This document shows, one piece after another, positions 1-8,224 of a stretch of DNA of 64,000 nt. The notes under the pieces are model-generated. The model was not told the DNA's origin and did no database searches. It was given only the letters and a program-made list of their open reading frames with translations. The stretch's first letter is position 1. Each line of letters opens with the position of its first letter. Made by a program: the position numbers and the translations under genes. This stretch comes from Hyphomonadaceae bacterium. GTDB taxonomy: Bacteria; Pseudomonadota; Alphaproteobacteria; Rhizobiales; Hyphomicrobiaceae. The DNA lies in NCBI GenBank assembly GCA_019747815.1, contig JAIEQJ010000016.1:1-64000 (forward strand). The letters are read 5' to 3'.

Positions 1-428
1 CCCAGGGGCCGCAAGCAGCGCCCACGCGCCGTCCGCCCCGCGGGATGCCCCCCGAGGGTGCGACGGGTACGCGGGTGCCGCTTCGGCACCCTGGGCCGGC
101 ACCACCCGGCCCGGGAAGCGCCGGTTGCGCGCCTCCCCGAGAGCCCCGTCGGGCTCCCTGAGACCCTGCTCGGGTCCCTCGGCTGCCTTGCGGCACCCGC
201 GTGGCGGCGTTTTCCGTCCCGGCGGCTCCTTTTATCCGACGGCGCGCCTGTTGACGTTCGCCGCCGGCGGCAGGCCAGGGCTCCTGGAACTCGGCCCCTC
301 CAGACACGGGGGCCTACCGTCCAGTTCGCCGCCCCTTGCCACGCTGGCCGCTGGTACCGCGCGTCCCGTCGCGAGCAAGGAAGTGCCACTGTCGCACGGC
401 CCCGCCGGGGCGGGGATAAGTGCCCCCC
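1..428. other. Gene-free GC-rich leader region
   Basis: No reading frame here resembles a protein I know. The open frames are low in aliphatic residues and rich in Arg, Pro and Gly, as expected by chance at this GC content. The stretch is full of short inverted repeats (listed separately). It could be the 3' end of something beginning outside the window, or a structured RNA. I looked for RNase P, tmRNA, SRP RNA and riboswitch signatures and did not find a convincing one. Confidence 0.5.
74..195. other. Run of five short perfect hairpins, possible structured RNA
   Basis: Five perfect inverted repeats follow one another within 122 bases: 74-80 with 84-90 (7 bp), 93-99 with 106-112 (7 bp), 141-146 with 151-156 (6 bp), 162-166 with 172-176 (5 bp) and 184-187 with 192-195 (4 bp). 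Loops are 3 to 6 bases. Such density suggests RNA structure, but GC-rich sequence also makes hairpins by chance. No family is recognised and the strand is unknown. Confidence 0.35.
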
Positions 429-512
429 TGTCATCCCGCAAGTCTGCGCAGCAGACGATCCGGGATCCAGGGGCCACGCACGAAACCCCTTGCCAACCGG
501 GGGCCGGCCAGA
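429..512. repeat. Intergenic repeat family A, copy 1
   Basis: It begins with TGTCATCCCG and contains GATCCGGGATCCAGGGGCC. Read on the minus strand it matches the pattern of the other copies: cctggatcccggat, a short stem, then cgggatgaca. It lies just upstream of bioB. The outer limit is approximate. Confidence 0.6.
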
Positions 513-552
513 CATGAGGGGTTGAGACAGGGCAGGCGGAGCAGTCAGGCGC

Positions 553-1557
553 ATGAACGAGACCGACAGGCAGCAGGGCCCGCGCGCGCAAGCACCGCTC
601 GGGGCTGTGCGTCACGATTGGACCGTCGAGGAGATCCTCGATGTGCTTCGTCTGCCCTTTCCCGAGCTCGTCCACACCGCGCAGTCCATCCACCGGCGCC
701 ATTTCGACCCCGGCACCGTCCAGCTGGCGCAGCTGCTGTCGATCAAAACCGGCGGCTGCCCGGAGGATTGCGGCTACTGCGCCCAGAGCGCCCACTTTGA
801 GACCGGCGTGAAGGCCACCAAGCTGATGGCCAGCGCAGCGATCGTGGCGGAAGCATCTCGCGCCAAGGACGGCGGCGCCACGCGCTTCTGCATGGGCGCG
901 GCCTGGCGCTCGCCCAAGGACCGCGATGTCGATCACCTGTGCGCGACCATCGCGGCGGTGAAGGGGCTCGGGCTCGAGACCTGCATGACGCTCGGCATGC
1001 TCACGGCCGACCAGGCGCGCAAGCTGAAGGCGGCCGGCCTCGACTACTACAACCACAACCTCGACACCTCGCCCGAGCACTACGGCAACATCATCACCAC
1101 CCGCACCTATGCCGACCGGCTGGAGACGCTGGCGCATGTGCGCGAAGCCGGCATGGCCGTGTGCTGCGGCGGCATCCTCGGGCTAGGCGAGACCGAGCGC
1201 GACCGCGCGTCCATGCTGCGCGAGCTGGCCAACCTCGCCGAGCACCCCGAAAGCGTGCCCATCAACATGCTGATGCAGGTCGCAGGCACGCCGCTGGCCG
1301 ATGCCAAGCGCGTCGATGCGCTCGACCTCGTGCGCACCATCGCGGCGGCGCGGATCACCATGCCGCGCTCGGTGGTGCGGCTGTCGGCGGGCCGCGAGCA
1401 CATGAGCGAGGAGGCGCAGGCGCTGTGCTTCCTGGCCGGCGCCAACTCGATCTTCGTCGGCGCCAAGCTGCTCACCACCGCCAACCCCGAGAGAAGCCGC
1501 GACGAGGCTCTGCTCAGCCGGCTCGGCATGCGGGCCGAGATGCTGGAAACGCCTTGA
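553..1557 (+). CDS. bioB: Biotin synthase
   Basis: Radical-SAM enzyme that inserts sulfur into dethiobiotin, the last step of biotin synthesis, in the cytoplasm. The 334-residue product has the radical-SAM cluster motif CPEDCGYC with Cys69, Cys73 and Cys76, then the BioB-typical segments [43 protein letters not shown] and RLSAGR, which supply the [2Fe-2S] ligands and substrate contacts. Length is normal for the family. The ATG start is preceded by a GGAG about 10 bases upstream. No bioFDA genes are adjacent, so biotin genes are dispersed. An acyl-CoA carboxylase subunit, a biotin-dependent enzyme component, lies 3.7 kb downstream. Confidence 0.97.
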   Translation: MNETDRQQGPRAQAPLGAVRHDWTVEEILDVLRLPFPELVHTAQSIHRRHFDPGTVQLAQLLSIKTGGCPEDCGYCAQSAHFETGVKATKLMASAAIVAEASRAKDGGATRFCMGAAWRSPKDRDVDHLCATIAAVKGLGLETCMTLGMLTADQARKLKAAGLDYYNHNLDTSPEHYGNIITTRTYADRLETLAHVREAGMAVCCGGILGLGETERDRASMLRELANLAEHPESVPINMLMQVAGTPLADAKRVDALDLVRTIAAARITMPRSVVRLSAGREHMSEEAQALCFLAGANSIFVGAKLLTTANPERSRDEALLSRLGMRAEMLETP

Positions 1558-1638
1558 GCCGACGGCGGGCGCTGGGACGGGCCGGCATTGGTGTAAGCTG
1601 CAGGGCGCGATCGAGCGAGCAGCAGGGAGAACAGCCTC

Positions 1639-2835
1639 ATGGCCACCGCTTCGCAGGACCCCATCGTCATCGTCGGCATGGCGCGCACGGCGATCGGCGG
1701 CTTTCAGGGCGCCTTCGCGCCGCTCACCGCCCCCGAGCTCGGCAGCGCGGCCATCGCGGCGGCCGTGGCGCGGGCCGGCACCAGCCCTGAGGACGTGAGC
1801 GAGGTGCTGATGGGGTGCGTGCTGCCGGCCGGCCAGGGGCAGGCGCCCGCCCGCCAGGCCGCGCTCGGCGCCGGCCTGCCGAACTCGGTGCCCTGCACCA
1901 CCGTCAACAAGATGTGCGGCTCGGGCATGAAGACCGTCATGCTGGCCTACGAAGCGCTGCACGCGCGCCCGCGGGAGGTCGTGGTGGCGGGCGGCATGGA
2001 GAGCATGACCAACGCCCCCTACCTGCTGCCCAAGATGCGCGGCGGCGCGCGGCTGGGGCATGCCGAGGTCAAGGACCACATGTTCCTCGACGGCCTGGAG
2101 GACGCCTACGACAAGGGCCGGCTGATGGGCACCTTTGCGGAGGACTGCGCGCAGTCCTATCAGTTCACGCGCGAGGCGCAGGACGCCTTCGCCATTGAAA
2201 GCCTCAAGCGCGCGAAGGCGGCCAACGAGGACGGCTCGTTCGCCAGGGAGATCGTGCCGGTCGCCGTCAAGGGGCGGTCGGGCCTGGCGGAGATCAAGCG
2301 GGACGAGCAGCCGTTCATCGCTGATCCCGCCAAGATCCCCAAGCTCAAGCCGGCCTTCCGCGACGGCGGCACGGTGACACCCGCCAACTCCAGCTCCATC
2401 TCCGACGGCGCGGCCGCCCTCGTCCTGATGCGCGAGAGCGAGGCAAAGCGGCGCAAGCTCGATGCGTTGGTCAGGATCCGCGGCGTGGCGAGCCTCGCCC
2501 AGGCGCCGGCGCTGTTCACCACGGCGCCGGTCGGCGCCGTCAGGAAGCTGCTCGAGGAGGTCGGCTGGAACGCCAAGGAGGTCGGGCTCTACGAGGTGAA
2601 CGAGGCGTTCGCGGTCGTCACCATGGCGGCCATGCGCGATCTCGGCGTGCCGCACGAGAAGATGAACGTGCACGGCGGCGCCTGCGCGCTGGGCCATCCG
2701 ATCGGCGCCTCCGGTGCGCGCATCATCGTGACGCTCATCTCCGCCATGCAGAAGTACGGCGAGAGGAAGGGCGTGGCGGCGCTCTGCATCGGCGGCGGCG
2801 AGGCCACGGCCGTGGCGATCGAGCGCGCGGCATGA
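1639..2835 (+). CDS. Acetyl-CoA C-acetyltransferase (thiolase)
   Basis: Thiolase of the acetoacetyl-CoA-forming or -cleaving type. The 398-residue product has the nucleophile Cys93 in NKMCGSG, the motif GGACALGHPIGASGAR with His353, and the second catalytic Cys383 in LCIGGGEA. These are the complete catalytic set. The ATG start has a GGGAG about 11 bases upstream. The stop overlaps the next start (ATGA), so the SRPBCC gene is translationally coupled. No phaB or phaC is nearby, so use in polyhydroxybutyrate synthesis cannot be claimed; fatty-acid or ketone metabolism is equally possible. Confidence 0.95.
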   Translation: MATASQDPIVIVGMARTAIGGFQGAFAPLTAPELGSAAIAAAVARAGTSPEDVSEVLMGCVLPAGQGQAPARQAALGAGLPNSVPCTTVNKMCGSGMKTVMLAYEALHARPREVVVAGGMESMTNAPYLLPKMRGGARLGHAEVKDHMFLDGLEDAYDKGRLMGTFAEDCAQSYQFTREAQDAFAIESLKRAKAANEDGSFAREIVPVAVKGRSGLAEIKRDEQPFIADPAKIPKLKPAFRDGGTVTPANSSSISDGAAALVLMRESEAKRRKLDALVRIRGVASLAQAPALFTTAPVGAVRKLLEEVGWNAKEVGLYEVNEAFAVVTMAAMRDLGVPHEKMNVHGGACALGHPIGASGARIIVTLISAMQKYGERKGVAALCIGGGEATAVAIERAA

Positions 2836-3263
2836 GAACCATCCACACCGAGACCGGCATCGGGGCGCCGGCATCACGGGTGTGGGACATTCTCATCGCC
2901 ACGGACAGTTGGGCGGAATGGAACCCGTTCGCAACGGCGAGCGGGCATTTTGCGGTGGGCGAGCGCGTCTACGTCACGCTGACGCCGCCCGGCAAAGGCG
3001 CCACCACTTTCCGTCCCACGATCGTCAAGATCGAGCCGGGCCGCGAGCTGAGGTGGCGGGGCTCGCTCGGCGTGGCGGGCCTGTTCGACGGCGAGCATGG
3101 CTTTCGCGTGGTCCCGGAGGATGTCGGCCGCTGCCGCTTCGAGCAGTTCGAGACATTCACCGGCCTCTTGGTGGCGCCCATCATGTGGATGATCGGTGAC
3201 GCCACGCGCCGGGGCTTCGAGGCCATGAACCGCGCGCTCAAGGCGCGGGCGGAACGCATCTGA
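2832..3263 (+). CDS. SRPBCC-fold protein
   Basis: A 143-residue START-like (SRPBCC) protein. It opens with the typical strand and helix THTETGIGAPASRVWDIL followed by ATDSWAEWNPFA. The centre has LRWRGSLGVAGLFDGEHGF, and a long C-terminal helix closes the cavity (RRGFEAMNRALKARAERI). Such folds bind hydrophobic ligands or act as small hydrolases or cyclases; no ligand can be named. The start overlaps the thiolase stop by four bases, so it is probably co-translated with it. Confidence 0.8.
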   Translation: MRTIHTETGIGAPASRVWDILIATDSWAEWNPFATASGHFAVGERVYVTLTPPGKGATTFRPTIVKIEPGRELRWRGSLGVAGLFDGEHGFRVVPEDVGRCRFEQFETFTGLLVAPIMWMIGDATRRGFEAMNRALKARAERI

Positions 3264-3283
3264 GGCTATAGGGGGCTTGGCCC

Positions 3284-4084
3284 GTGCTGTTCGTCCTCTC
3301 CAAGGTTCTGTGGTTCCTGCTGCAGCCCTCCTCGCTGATCCTGGGCGCCATCATCGCCGGCACGATCCTGGTCTTCACCGCCTGGCGGCGCCTGGCGCGG
3401 GCCCTGCTGGGGGGCGCGATTGCAGCCCTGGTGATCTGCGGCCTGTCGCCCTTGGGCGACGTGCTGATCCGGCCGCTCGAGCAGCGCTTTCCCCGTCCCG
3501 ATCTCGACCGCCCCGGCCCGGCCGTCGCCGGTATCATCGTGCTGGGCGGCGCGGAGGACAATCGTGCCATGGACACGCCGCAGCTCGCAGCCCTCAATGA
3601 AGCCGCCGAGCGCTACACGGAGGCCGTGGCCCTGGCGCGGCGCCTGCCTGCCGCCAGGCTCGTCTTCTCCGGCGGCTCCGGCGCCCTCTTGAGGCGCGAG
3701 CCGCCGGAGGCGGAGGCCGCGGCACGCCTGTTTGCGGCGCTGGACATCGCCAAGGACCGGATCACGCTGGAATCGAAATCGCGCGACACCTGCGAGAATG
3801 CCGCCTTCACCGCCCGTCTGATCGCGCCGCAGCCCGATGAGCGCTGGCTGCTCGTCACGTCAGGCTGGCACATGCCGCGAGCCGTCGGCTGCTTCCGTCG
3901 CGCCGGCTTTGCGGTTGAGCCGTGGCCGGTGGACTATCGCGCCCCGCGCCAGCTCGACCTCACGCGCTGGCACCGCTCGATCCCCGAGGGCCTGCGGCGC
4001 GTCGATCTCGTGATGCGCGAGTACGCCGGGCTTGCTGGCTACTATCTGGCCGGCCGCATCGACACCGTGTTTCCGGCGCCGTGA
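3284..4084 (+). CDS. YdcF/ElyC/SanA family (DUF218) membrane protein
   Basis: A 266-residue protein with a GTG start. Two N-terminal membrane segments (about residues 4-28 and 40-58) precede a DUF218 domain. That domain shows GIIVLGGAED, LVFSGGSGALL, TLESKSRDTCENA and LLVTSGWHMPRAVGCFRRAG. In Enterobacteria this family (ElyC, SanA, YdcF) affects envelope integrity and peptidoglycan precursor supply. The exact reaction is unknown. It sits 20 bases after the SRPBCC gene on the same strand and converges on the lipoprotein gene. Confidence 0.85.
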   Translation: MLFVLSKVLWFLLQPSSLILGAIIAGTILVFTAWRRLARALLGGAIAALVICGLSPLGDVLIRPLEQRFPRPDLDRPGPAVAGIIVLGGAEDNRAMDTPQLAALNEAAERYTEAVALARRLPAARLVFSGGSGALLRREPPEAEAAARLFAALDIAKDRITLESKSRDTCENAAFTARLIAPQPDERWLLVTSGWHMPRAVGCFRRAGFAVEPWPVDYRAPRQLDLTRWHRSIPEGLRRVDLVMREYAGLAGYYLAGRIDTVFPAP

Positions 4085-4106
4085 GCCCGCCACCCTTCTT
4101 TGCCTC

Positions 4107-4559
4107 TCAATACTTCTTGCCCGGAGGATCAGGCGGACGGGCAAGCTCGGCCTCGATGTCGACGGTCTGGCAACCCTTGGAGGCGAGATGCCGGTTGTAG
4201 GCCTCGAGCCTGGCGCGGTCGCGCGTGTACTCGACATCGCGGTCGAGCCCCTTGGTGGAATGGCGCATATACGGCGACCCGGCCTTGTTGGCCGCGATCG
4301 CCAGATCGGATGAGCCCACCTCGCTGCTTCTGTGCCTCAGCCGGCTGATGATGATCGACATCGAGCCGGCGGTGCGCTTGCAGTCCATCAGCTTTTCCTG
4401 CTCCGCCATCTCGTACCGGCCGTCGGTCACCTCTCCGCTCTGCATCGCCTGGGCGTGCTTGCCCTTCTCCTTGAAGGGCGGCGGCGTATAGCCCGGCACG
4501 GCCGCGGCGCAGCCGGCGAGCAGCAGAAGAGCAACGCAACAGGAAAGGCGGGCGAGCAT
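4107..4559 (-). CDS. Small hypothetical lipoprotein
   Basis: The 150-residue product starts with a lipoprotein signal: a short N-terminus, a Leu-rich core and the lipobox LLLLAGC ending at about Cys16. The mature part is hydrophilic and mixed-charge, with two further Cys residues (about 60 and 129) that could pair in the periplasm. No family is recognised. It runs convergent to the YdcF gene and divergent from the rhodanese gene. Confidence 0.7.
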   Translation of the reverse strand: MLARLSCCVALLLLAGCAAAVPGYTPPPFKEKGKHAQAMQSGEVTDGRYEMAEQEKLMDCKRTAGSMSIIISRLRHRSSEVGSSDLAIAANKAGSPYMRHSTKGLDRDVEYTRDRARLEAYNRHLASKGCQTVDIEAELARPPDPPGKKY

Positions 4560-4694
4560 GGGCTTTTGGGCTATTCCGATTCGCAGGGGAGCCTAGCCAA
4601 GGAAACGTGGCGCTGCGAGGGCGGGCGTCGTAAACAGGCATGCGAGGTTGACGGCGTTCCCCCGGGGCGCCGTCCAGTTCATGGAGAATGCAAG

Positions 4695-5117
4695 GTGCCG
4701 CAGAAGATTACCGCAAGCGTGAAATCGATGGTGGAGACCGCCAAGAGGGAGATCGAGGAGATCCCGGCGGCGGAGGCCGTCAAGCTCCACGGGCGCGACG
4801 ATGTGGTCCTCGTCGACCTGCGCGATCCGCGCGAGCGTGAGCGTGACGGCAAGGTGCCCGGCACCTTCAACGTGACGCGCGGCATGCTGGAGTTCTGGAT
4901 CGACCCGGAGAGCCCCTACTACAAGCCGCAATTCGGCGAGGACAAGAAGTTCGTGTTCTTCTGCGCCGGGGGCTTGCGCTCGGCGCTGGCCACCAAGACC
5001 GCACAGGACATGGGACTGAAGCCCGTGGCGCACATACCGGGCGGGTTCCGTGCCTGGAAGGAGGCGGGCGGTCCCGTCGAGCCGGGCGAGGCGAAGAAGA
5101 GCGAGGGCAAGACATAG
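4695..5117 (+). CDS. Rhodanese-domain protein
   Basis: Single-domain sulfurtransferase of 140 residues. The catalytic loop is FCAGGLRSA with Cys90 as persulfide carrier. The domain also has VVLVDLRDPRERERDG, an aromatic-rich segment FWIDPESPYYKPQF, and the closing HIPGGFRAWKEAGG. The GTG at 4695 is chosen because GGAG lies 8 bases upstream and the fold begins shortly after; the frame stays open upstream but that part is not rhodanese-like. The C-terminus is Lys/Glu-rich. The donor and acceptor are unknown. Confidence 0.85.
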   Translation: MPQKITASVKSMVETAKREIEEIPAAEAVKLHGRDDVVLVDLRDPRERERDGKVPGTFNVTRGMLEFWIDPESPYYKPQFGEDKKFVFFCAGGLRSALATKTAQDMGLKPVAHIPGGFRAWKEAGGPVEPGEAKKSEGKT

Positions 5118-5122
5118 GAAGC

Positions 5123-5213
5123 GTGATCCCGGCGCTTGTCGCCGGGATCCATCTCTCAGCTTGCTCAGATGCTCGCGGATGGCTGGATCCCGGGCACAAC
5201 GTCCGGGATGACA
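5123..5213. repeat. Intergenic repeat family A, copy 2
   Basis: Outer stem tgatcccggcg/cgccgggatc, an inner segment with cagcttgctcagatgctcg, and an end tccgggatgaca. The inner segment closely matches copies 3 and 6. It ends four bases before the start codon of the carboxylase gene at 5218, so the repeat supplies that gene's ribosome-binding region. Confidence 0.75.
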
Positions 5214-5217
5214 TCGC

Positions 5218-6825
5218 ATGCCGAAGATCAAGTCGTCCATCTCCACCACGTCCGACGAGTTCAAGGCCAACGCCGCCGCCATGCAGGCGCTGGTGGCCGA
5301 CCTTGCGGCCAAGCGCGGCGAGGCCGCGGCGGGCGGGCCGGACAAGCTCAAGGAGCGGCACACCGCGCGCGGCAAGCTGCTGCCGCGCGATCGGGTGCTG
5401 CGATTGATCGATCCCGGCTCTCCGTTTCTGGAGCTCTCCCCGATGGCAGCCTTCGATCTCTACACCAAGGACATCCACGGCGCCGGCATCATCACGGGCG
5501 TGGGGCGCGTGTCGGGGCGCGAATGTGTGATCGTGTGCAACGATGCCACCATCAAGGGCGGCACCTACTTCCCGATGACGGTGAAGAAGCATCTGCGCGC
5601 CCAGGAGGTCGCGCGCGAGAACCGGCTGCCCTGCATCTATCTGGTGGACTCAGGGGGCGCCAACCTGCCGCAGCACACGGAGGTGTTTCCCGACCGCGAG
5701 CACTTCGGTCGCATCTTCTACAACCAGGCGACGCTGTCCTCGCTCGGCATTCCGCAGATCGCCTGTGTGATGGGCTCGTGCACGGCGGGCGGTGCCTACG
5801 TGCCGGCCATGTCGGAGGAGTCGGTGATCGTGCGGCGCCAGGGCACCATCTTCCTTGGCGGCCCGCCGCTGGTGAAGGCGGCGACTGGAGAGACGGTAAG
5901 CGCGGAGGAGCTGGGCGGCGCCGAGGTGCACACCCGCCAGTCGGGCGTCGCCGACCACTACGCGCTCAATGACGACCATGCGCTCGAGATCGTGCGCAAC
6001 ATCGTCGCCAACCTCAACACGGTGAAGACGGTCGGCATCGCGCTCAGGGAGCCGCGGCCGCCGGCCTACGACCCGGCCGAGCTCGACGGTGTGGTGCCGG
6101 CGTCGCTCATGACGCAGCATGACACGCGCGAGATCATCGCCCGGCTCGTCGATGCCAGCGAGATGGACGAGTTCAAGGCCAACTACGCGCAAACATTGGT
6201 GACGGGCTTTGCGCACATCGAGGGCATTCCGGTCGCCATCCTCGCCAACAACGGCATCCTCTACTCGGAGACCGCGCTCAAGGCCACGCACTTCATCGAG
6301 CTCGCCTGCCAGCGCAAGATCCCGCTCCTGTTCCTGCAGAACATCACCGGCTTCATGGTGGGCAAGGCGGCGGAGGCCGGCGGGATTGCCAAGGACGGCG
6401 CCAAGATGGTGACGGCGGTCGCCTGCGCCCAGGTGCCGAAAGTGACGGTGATCATCGGCGGCAGCTACGGCGCGGGCAACTATGCCATGTGCGGCCGCGC
6501 CTACTCCCCGCGCTTTTTGTTCACCTGGCCCAACGCGCGCATCTCGGTGATGGGGGGTGCGCAGGCGGCGGGCGTGCTGGCGACGGTCAGGCGCGAGAAC
6601 ATCGAAGCCGAGGGCAAAATCTGGAGCGCGGCGGAGGAGGCGGCCTTCAAGCAGCCGGTGCTGGACAACTTCGAGCGCGAGGGCCACCCCTACTACGCCA
6701 CCGCACGCCTGTGGGACGACGGCATCATCGCTCCGCGCGAGACGCGGCGGGTGGTGGCGCTGTCGCTGTCGGCGGCGCTCAATGCGCCGATCCCGGAGAT
6801 GCGGTTTGGGGTGTTGCGGATGTGA
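5218..6825 (+). CDS. Acyl-CoA carboxylase, carboxyltransferase (beta) subunit, methylcrotonyl-CoA type
   Basis: The 535-residue product is a full-length biotin-dependent carboxyltransferase. It has the crotonase-fold halves with [70 protein letters not shown] and [16 protein letters not shown]. The DSGGANLPQ and [11 protein letters not shown] segments are typical of methylcrotonyl-CoA carboxylase of leucine breakdown. Geranyl-CoA carboxylase beta is a close alternative. The usual partners (biotinylated alpha subunit, methylglutaconyl-CoA hydratase, isovaleryl-CoA dehydrogenase) are not in the window, so this subunit is separated from its operon. The ATG start abuts a dispersed repeat. Confidence 0.9.
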   Translation: MPKIKSSISTTSDEFKANAAAMQALVADLAAKRGEAAAGGPDKLKERHTARGKLLPRDRVLRLIDPGSPFLELSPMAAFDLYTKDIHGAGIITGVGRVSGRECVIVCNDATIKGGTYFPMTVKKHLRAQEVARENRLPCIYLVDSGGANLPQHTEVFPDREHFGRIFYNQATLSSLGIPQIACVMGSCTAGGAYVPAMSEESVIVRRQGTIFLGGPPLVKAATGETVSAEELGGAEVHTRQSGVADHYALNDDHALEIVRNIVANLNTVKTVGIALREPRPPAYDPAELDGVVPASLMTQHDTREIIARLVDASEMDEFKANYAQTLVTGFAHIEGIPVAILANNGILYSETALKATHFIELACQRKIPLLFLQNITGFMVGKAAEAGGIAKDGAKMVTAVACAQVPKVTVIIGGSYGAGNYAMCGRAYSPRFLFTWPNARISVMGGAQAAGVLATVRRENIEAEGKIWSAAEEAAFKQPVLDNFEREGHPYYATARLWDDGIIAPRETRRVVALSLSAALNAPIPEMRFGVLRM

Positions 6826-6833
6826 GGCGTGCT

Positions 6834-6925
6834 TGTCATGGTCGGGCTTGTCCCGACCATCCATCCATCAGCTTGCTCCGGCGAGCCGTGATCGCTGGAT
6901 CCTCGGGACAAGTCCGAGGATGACA
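6834..6925. repeat. Intergenic repeat family A, copy 3
   Basis: Stem tggtcgggcttgtcccgacca, then ccatcagcttgctccggcgag, and an end gtccgaggatgacag. It has the same layout as copies 2 and 6 and directly follows the carboxylase stop codon. Confidence 0.7.
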
Positions 6926-7076
6926 GAGCGAGGCGCGCCGCCGCATCGGAGAGAGATAGATTCGCTACACGCAATTTTCCACATATCTAATTCACATTGA
7001 GTTTTGAGTAGCGTGGTCTTGCCACGTCACGAGCGCACCCCAATCTGCCGGCGAGCGAACGTCGGAGTATGCCACC

Positions 7077-7385
7077 ATGATGGAAATCGCCGGTATGGTG
7101 ATATCGGGCGTGAGCCTGCTCAATGATCTTTGGGGCCGGTTCAAGGACCTGTCGACGTGGATAGAAGCCGATCTGCTTGTGGACAGAGAGTATCTATCTC
7201 TCGCTCTCGCCGAGGGGCAGCTTGAGGGTCTCGAACAAGAGTACGCATGGTCGCGTGAAGAGAGTGTTCCCACGCGGGAGTTAAGGGGCACACATCGCGT
7301 TGTCATCGCATTCAACTCGGAGAGAAAGATCAAGTACCGGCTTTGCCGGGGGCGAGAGCGCGAGAGCCGGTACCCAGGGCCGTAG
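7077..7385 (+). CDS. Small hypothetical protein in an AT-richer pocket
   Basis: A 102-residue frame with an unremarkable protein-like composition for its first 85 residues (MMEIAGMVISGVSLLNDLW at the start, VIAFNSERKIKYRL near the end). It resembles no family I know. The last 15 or so residues are encoded by the start of a dispersed repeat, so the stop was probably captured from the repeat. The surrounding DNA (6955-7330) is visibly less GC-rich than its neighbours, which suggests transfer or relaxed selection. No strong ribosome-binding site is visible, and it may not be expressed. Confidence 0.4.
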   Translation: MMEIAGMVISGVSLLNDLWGRFKDLSTWIEADLLVDREYLSLALAEGQLEGLEQEYAWSREESVPTRELRGTHRVVIAFNSERKIKYRLCRGRERESRYPGP

Positions 7386-7452
7386 ATCGCGAGCGATCCG
7401 TTCGGTGCCCCTGGGTCCCGGATATTGCGCTGCGCGCAATTCCGGGATGACA
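7335..7452. repeat. Intergenic repeat family A, copy 4
   Basis: Contains gagagccggtacccagggc, a degenerate stem with gatcgcgagcgatc, ccctgggtcccggatattgc and the end aattccgggatgaca. It closely resembles copies 5 and 7 (the long subtype). It lies between the small hypothetical gene and higA and contributes the end of the former. Confidence 0.75.
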
Positions 7453-7456
7453 ACCA

Positions 7457-7777
7457 TCAAGCCGCCCTTGGCTTGATCGCCTTGAGCTGGTCGGCGATTT
7501 GGCGGCGGCGGGACATGAGGTCGTAATCGGTCTGCAGTTGCAGGAAGAACCCCTCCGACAGACGCAAGTAGCGTGCGAGGCGCAGGTCGGTGTCGGCGGT
7601 GATGGCCCGCTTGCCGAGCACGATTTCGTTGATGCGCCGCGGCGGGACTTTGATGGCCTTCGCGAGCGCCGTCTGCGACAGCGCCATCGGCTTCAGGAAC
7701 TCCTCCATCAGGATGTCGCCCGGATGGGGGTTTGGGAGCAGCTCAGTGGTAATCGACGATTTCGACTTCGTGGGCAT
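7457..7777 (-). CDS. higA: HigA-type antitoxin (XRE family)
   Basis: A 106-residue helix-turn-helix antitoxin. The core NPHPGDILMEEFLKPM, LSQTALAKAIKVPPRRINE and ITADTDLRLARYLRLSEGFF is the XRE/HigA pattern, with LDLQTDYDL-like wording at the end (LQLQTDYDLMSRRRQIAD). HigA binds HigB and represses its own promoter. The ATG at 7777 overlaps the restored higB reading frame by about 35 bases. The cognate toxin gene upstream is frameshifted, so this antitoxin may now be solitary. Confidence 0.85.
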   Translation of the reverse strand: MPTKSKSSITTELLPNPHPGDILMEEFLKPMALSQTALAKAIKVPPRRINEIVLGKRAITADTDLRLARYLRLSEGFFLQLQTDYDLMSRRRQIADQLKAIKPRAA

Positions 7778-8025
7778 GGCCCTCTCTCCAGATGAAACAG
7801 ATGCGCCACTGATCGTTGATGCGGATCGCGTGCTGCCCGCTGCGGTCGCCTTTTCAGAGCTTCGAGGCGATTGGCAGGCGGCACCCGCAGATCGGCGAGG
7901 CTCTGCGCCGCGTTCAACAGGCGCAGCTTGCGCAAGGCGGCAACCTGAATGTCGCCGGGCAGGCGCCGGCTGCGGCGCCCTTCCCAGATCGTTGCTGCCT
8001 CCTTGTCGCGAAAGCTCGCGATCAT
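7743..8025 (-). pseudogene. higB: HigB-type toxin, frameshifted
   Basis: From the ATG at 8025 the frame reads MIASFRDKEAATIWEG to PPANRLEALK, a normal HigB/RelE-like mRNA interferase start. At the run of four T on the plus strand (7851-7854; AAAA on the coding strand) the frame is lost. Removing one base restores GDRSGQHAIRINDQWRICF and EVEIVDYH followed by a stop at 7743-7745. The rejoined protein lines up with the intact HigB at 22656-22937, including NRLEALKG, IRINDQWR and VEIVDYH. It is either a true null toxin, a slippage-controlled gene, or a one-base sequencing error in a homopolymer. Confidence 0.85.
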
Positions 8026-8033
8026 GACGCAAT

Positions 8034-8050
8034 ATAACGCATAACGTTAT
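8034..8050. promoter_or_regulatory. Candidate HigA operator upstream of frameshifted higB
   Basis: ATAACG (8034-8039) and CGTTAT (8045-8050) form an inverted repeat. The same segment contains the perfect palindrome ATAACGTTAT (8041-8050). It lies 9 to 25 bases upstream of the toxin start, where an autoregulatory antitoxin would bind. This is position-based inference. Confidence 0.5.
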
Positions 8051-8224
8051 GGGGATCAGATGGCCGATGCCGTTGCTCCCGCGCACCGCGCCTTCCGCGC
8101 GGCCGCACCCGTCGCCATGGCCGCGGTTGGCGCCATCAACCTTGGCCTCCGCCCCCGCCCGAAGCCTCTGACGGCGCCGCCAAATCCTGCTAGATAGGCG
8201 CCGTAACCCCGAAACGCAGGCCCT

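Noticed and set aside
360-430. GCCACTG word resembling a B12-box of a cobalamin riboswitch
   Set aside because: The other conserved parts of the riboswitch are not found in order on either strand, and the next gene is bioB, separated by a repeat.
58-525. Open frames of 130-155 residues in the first 550 bases
   Set aside because: The composition is Arg/Pro/Gly-rich, no motif is recognisable, and one frame runs through a dispersed repeat; expected by chance at this GC content.
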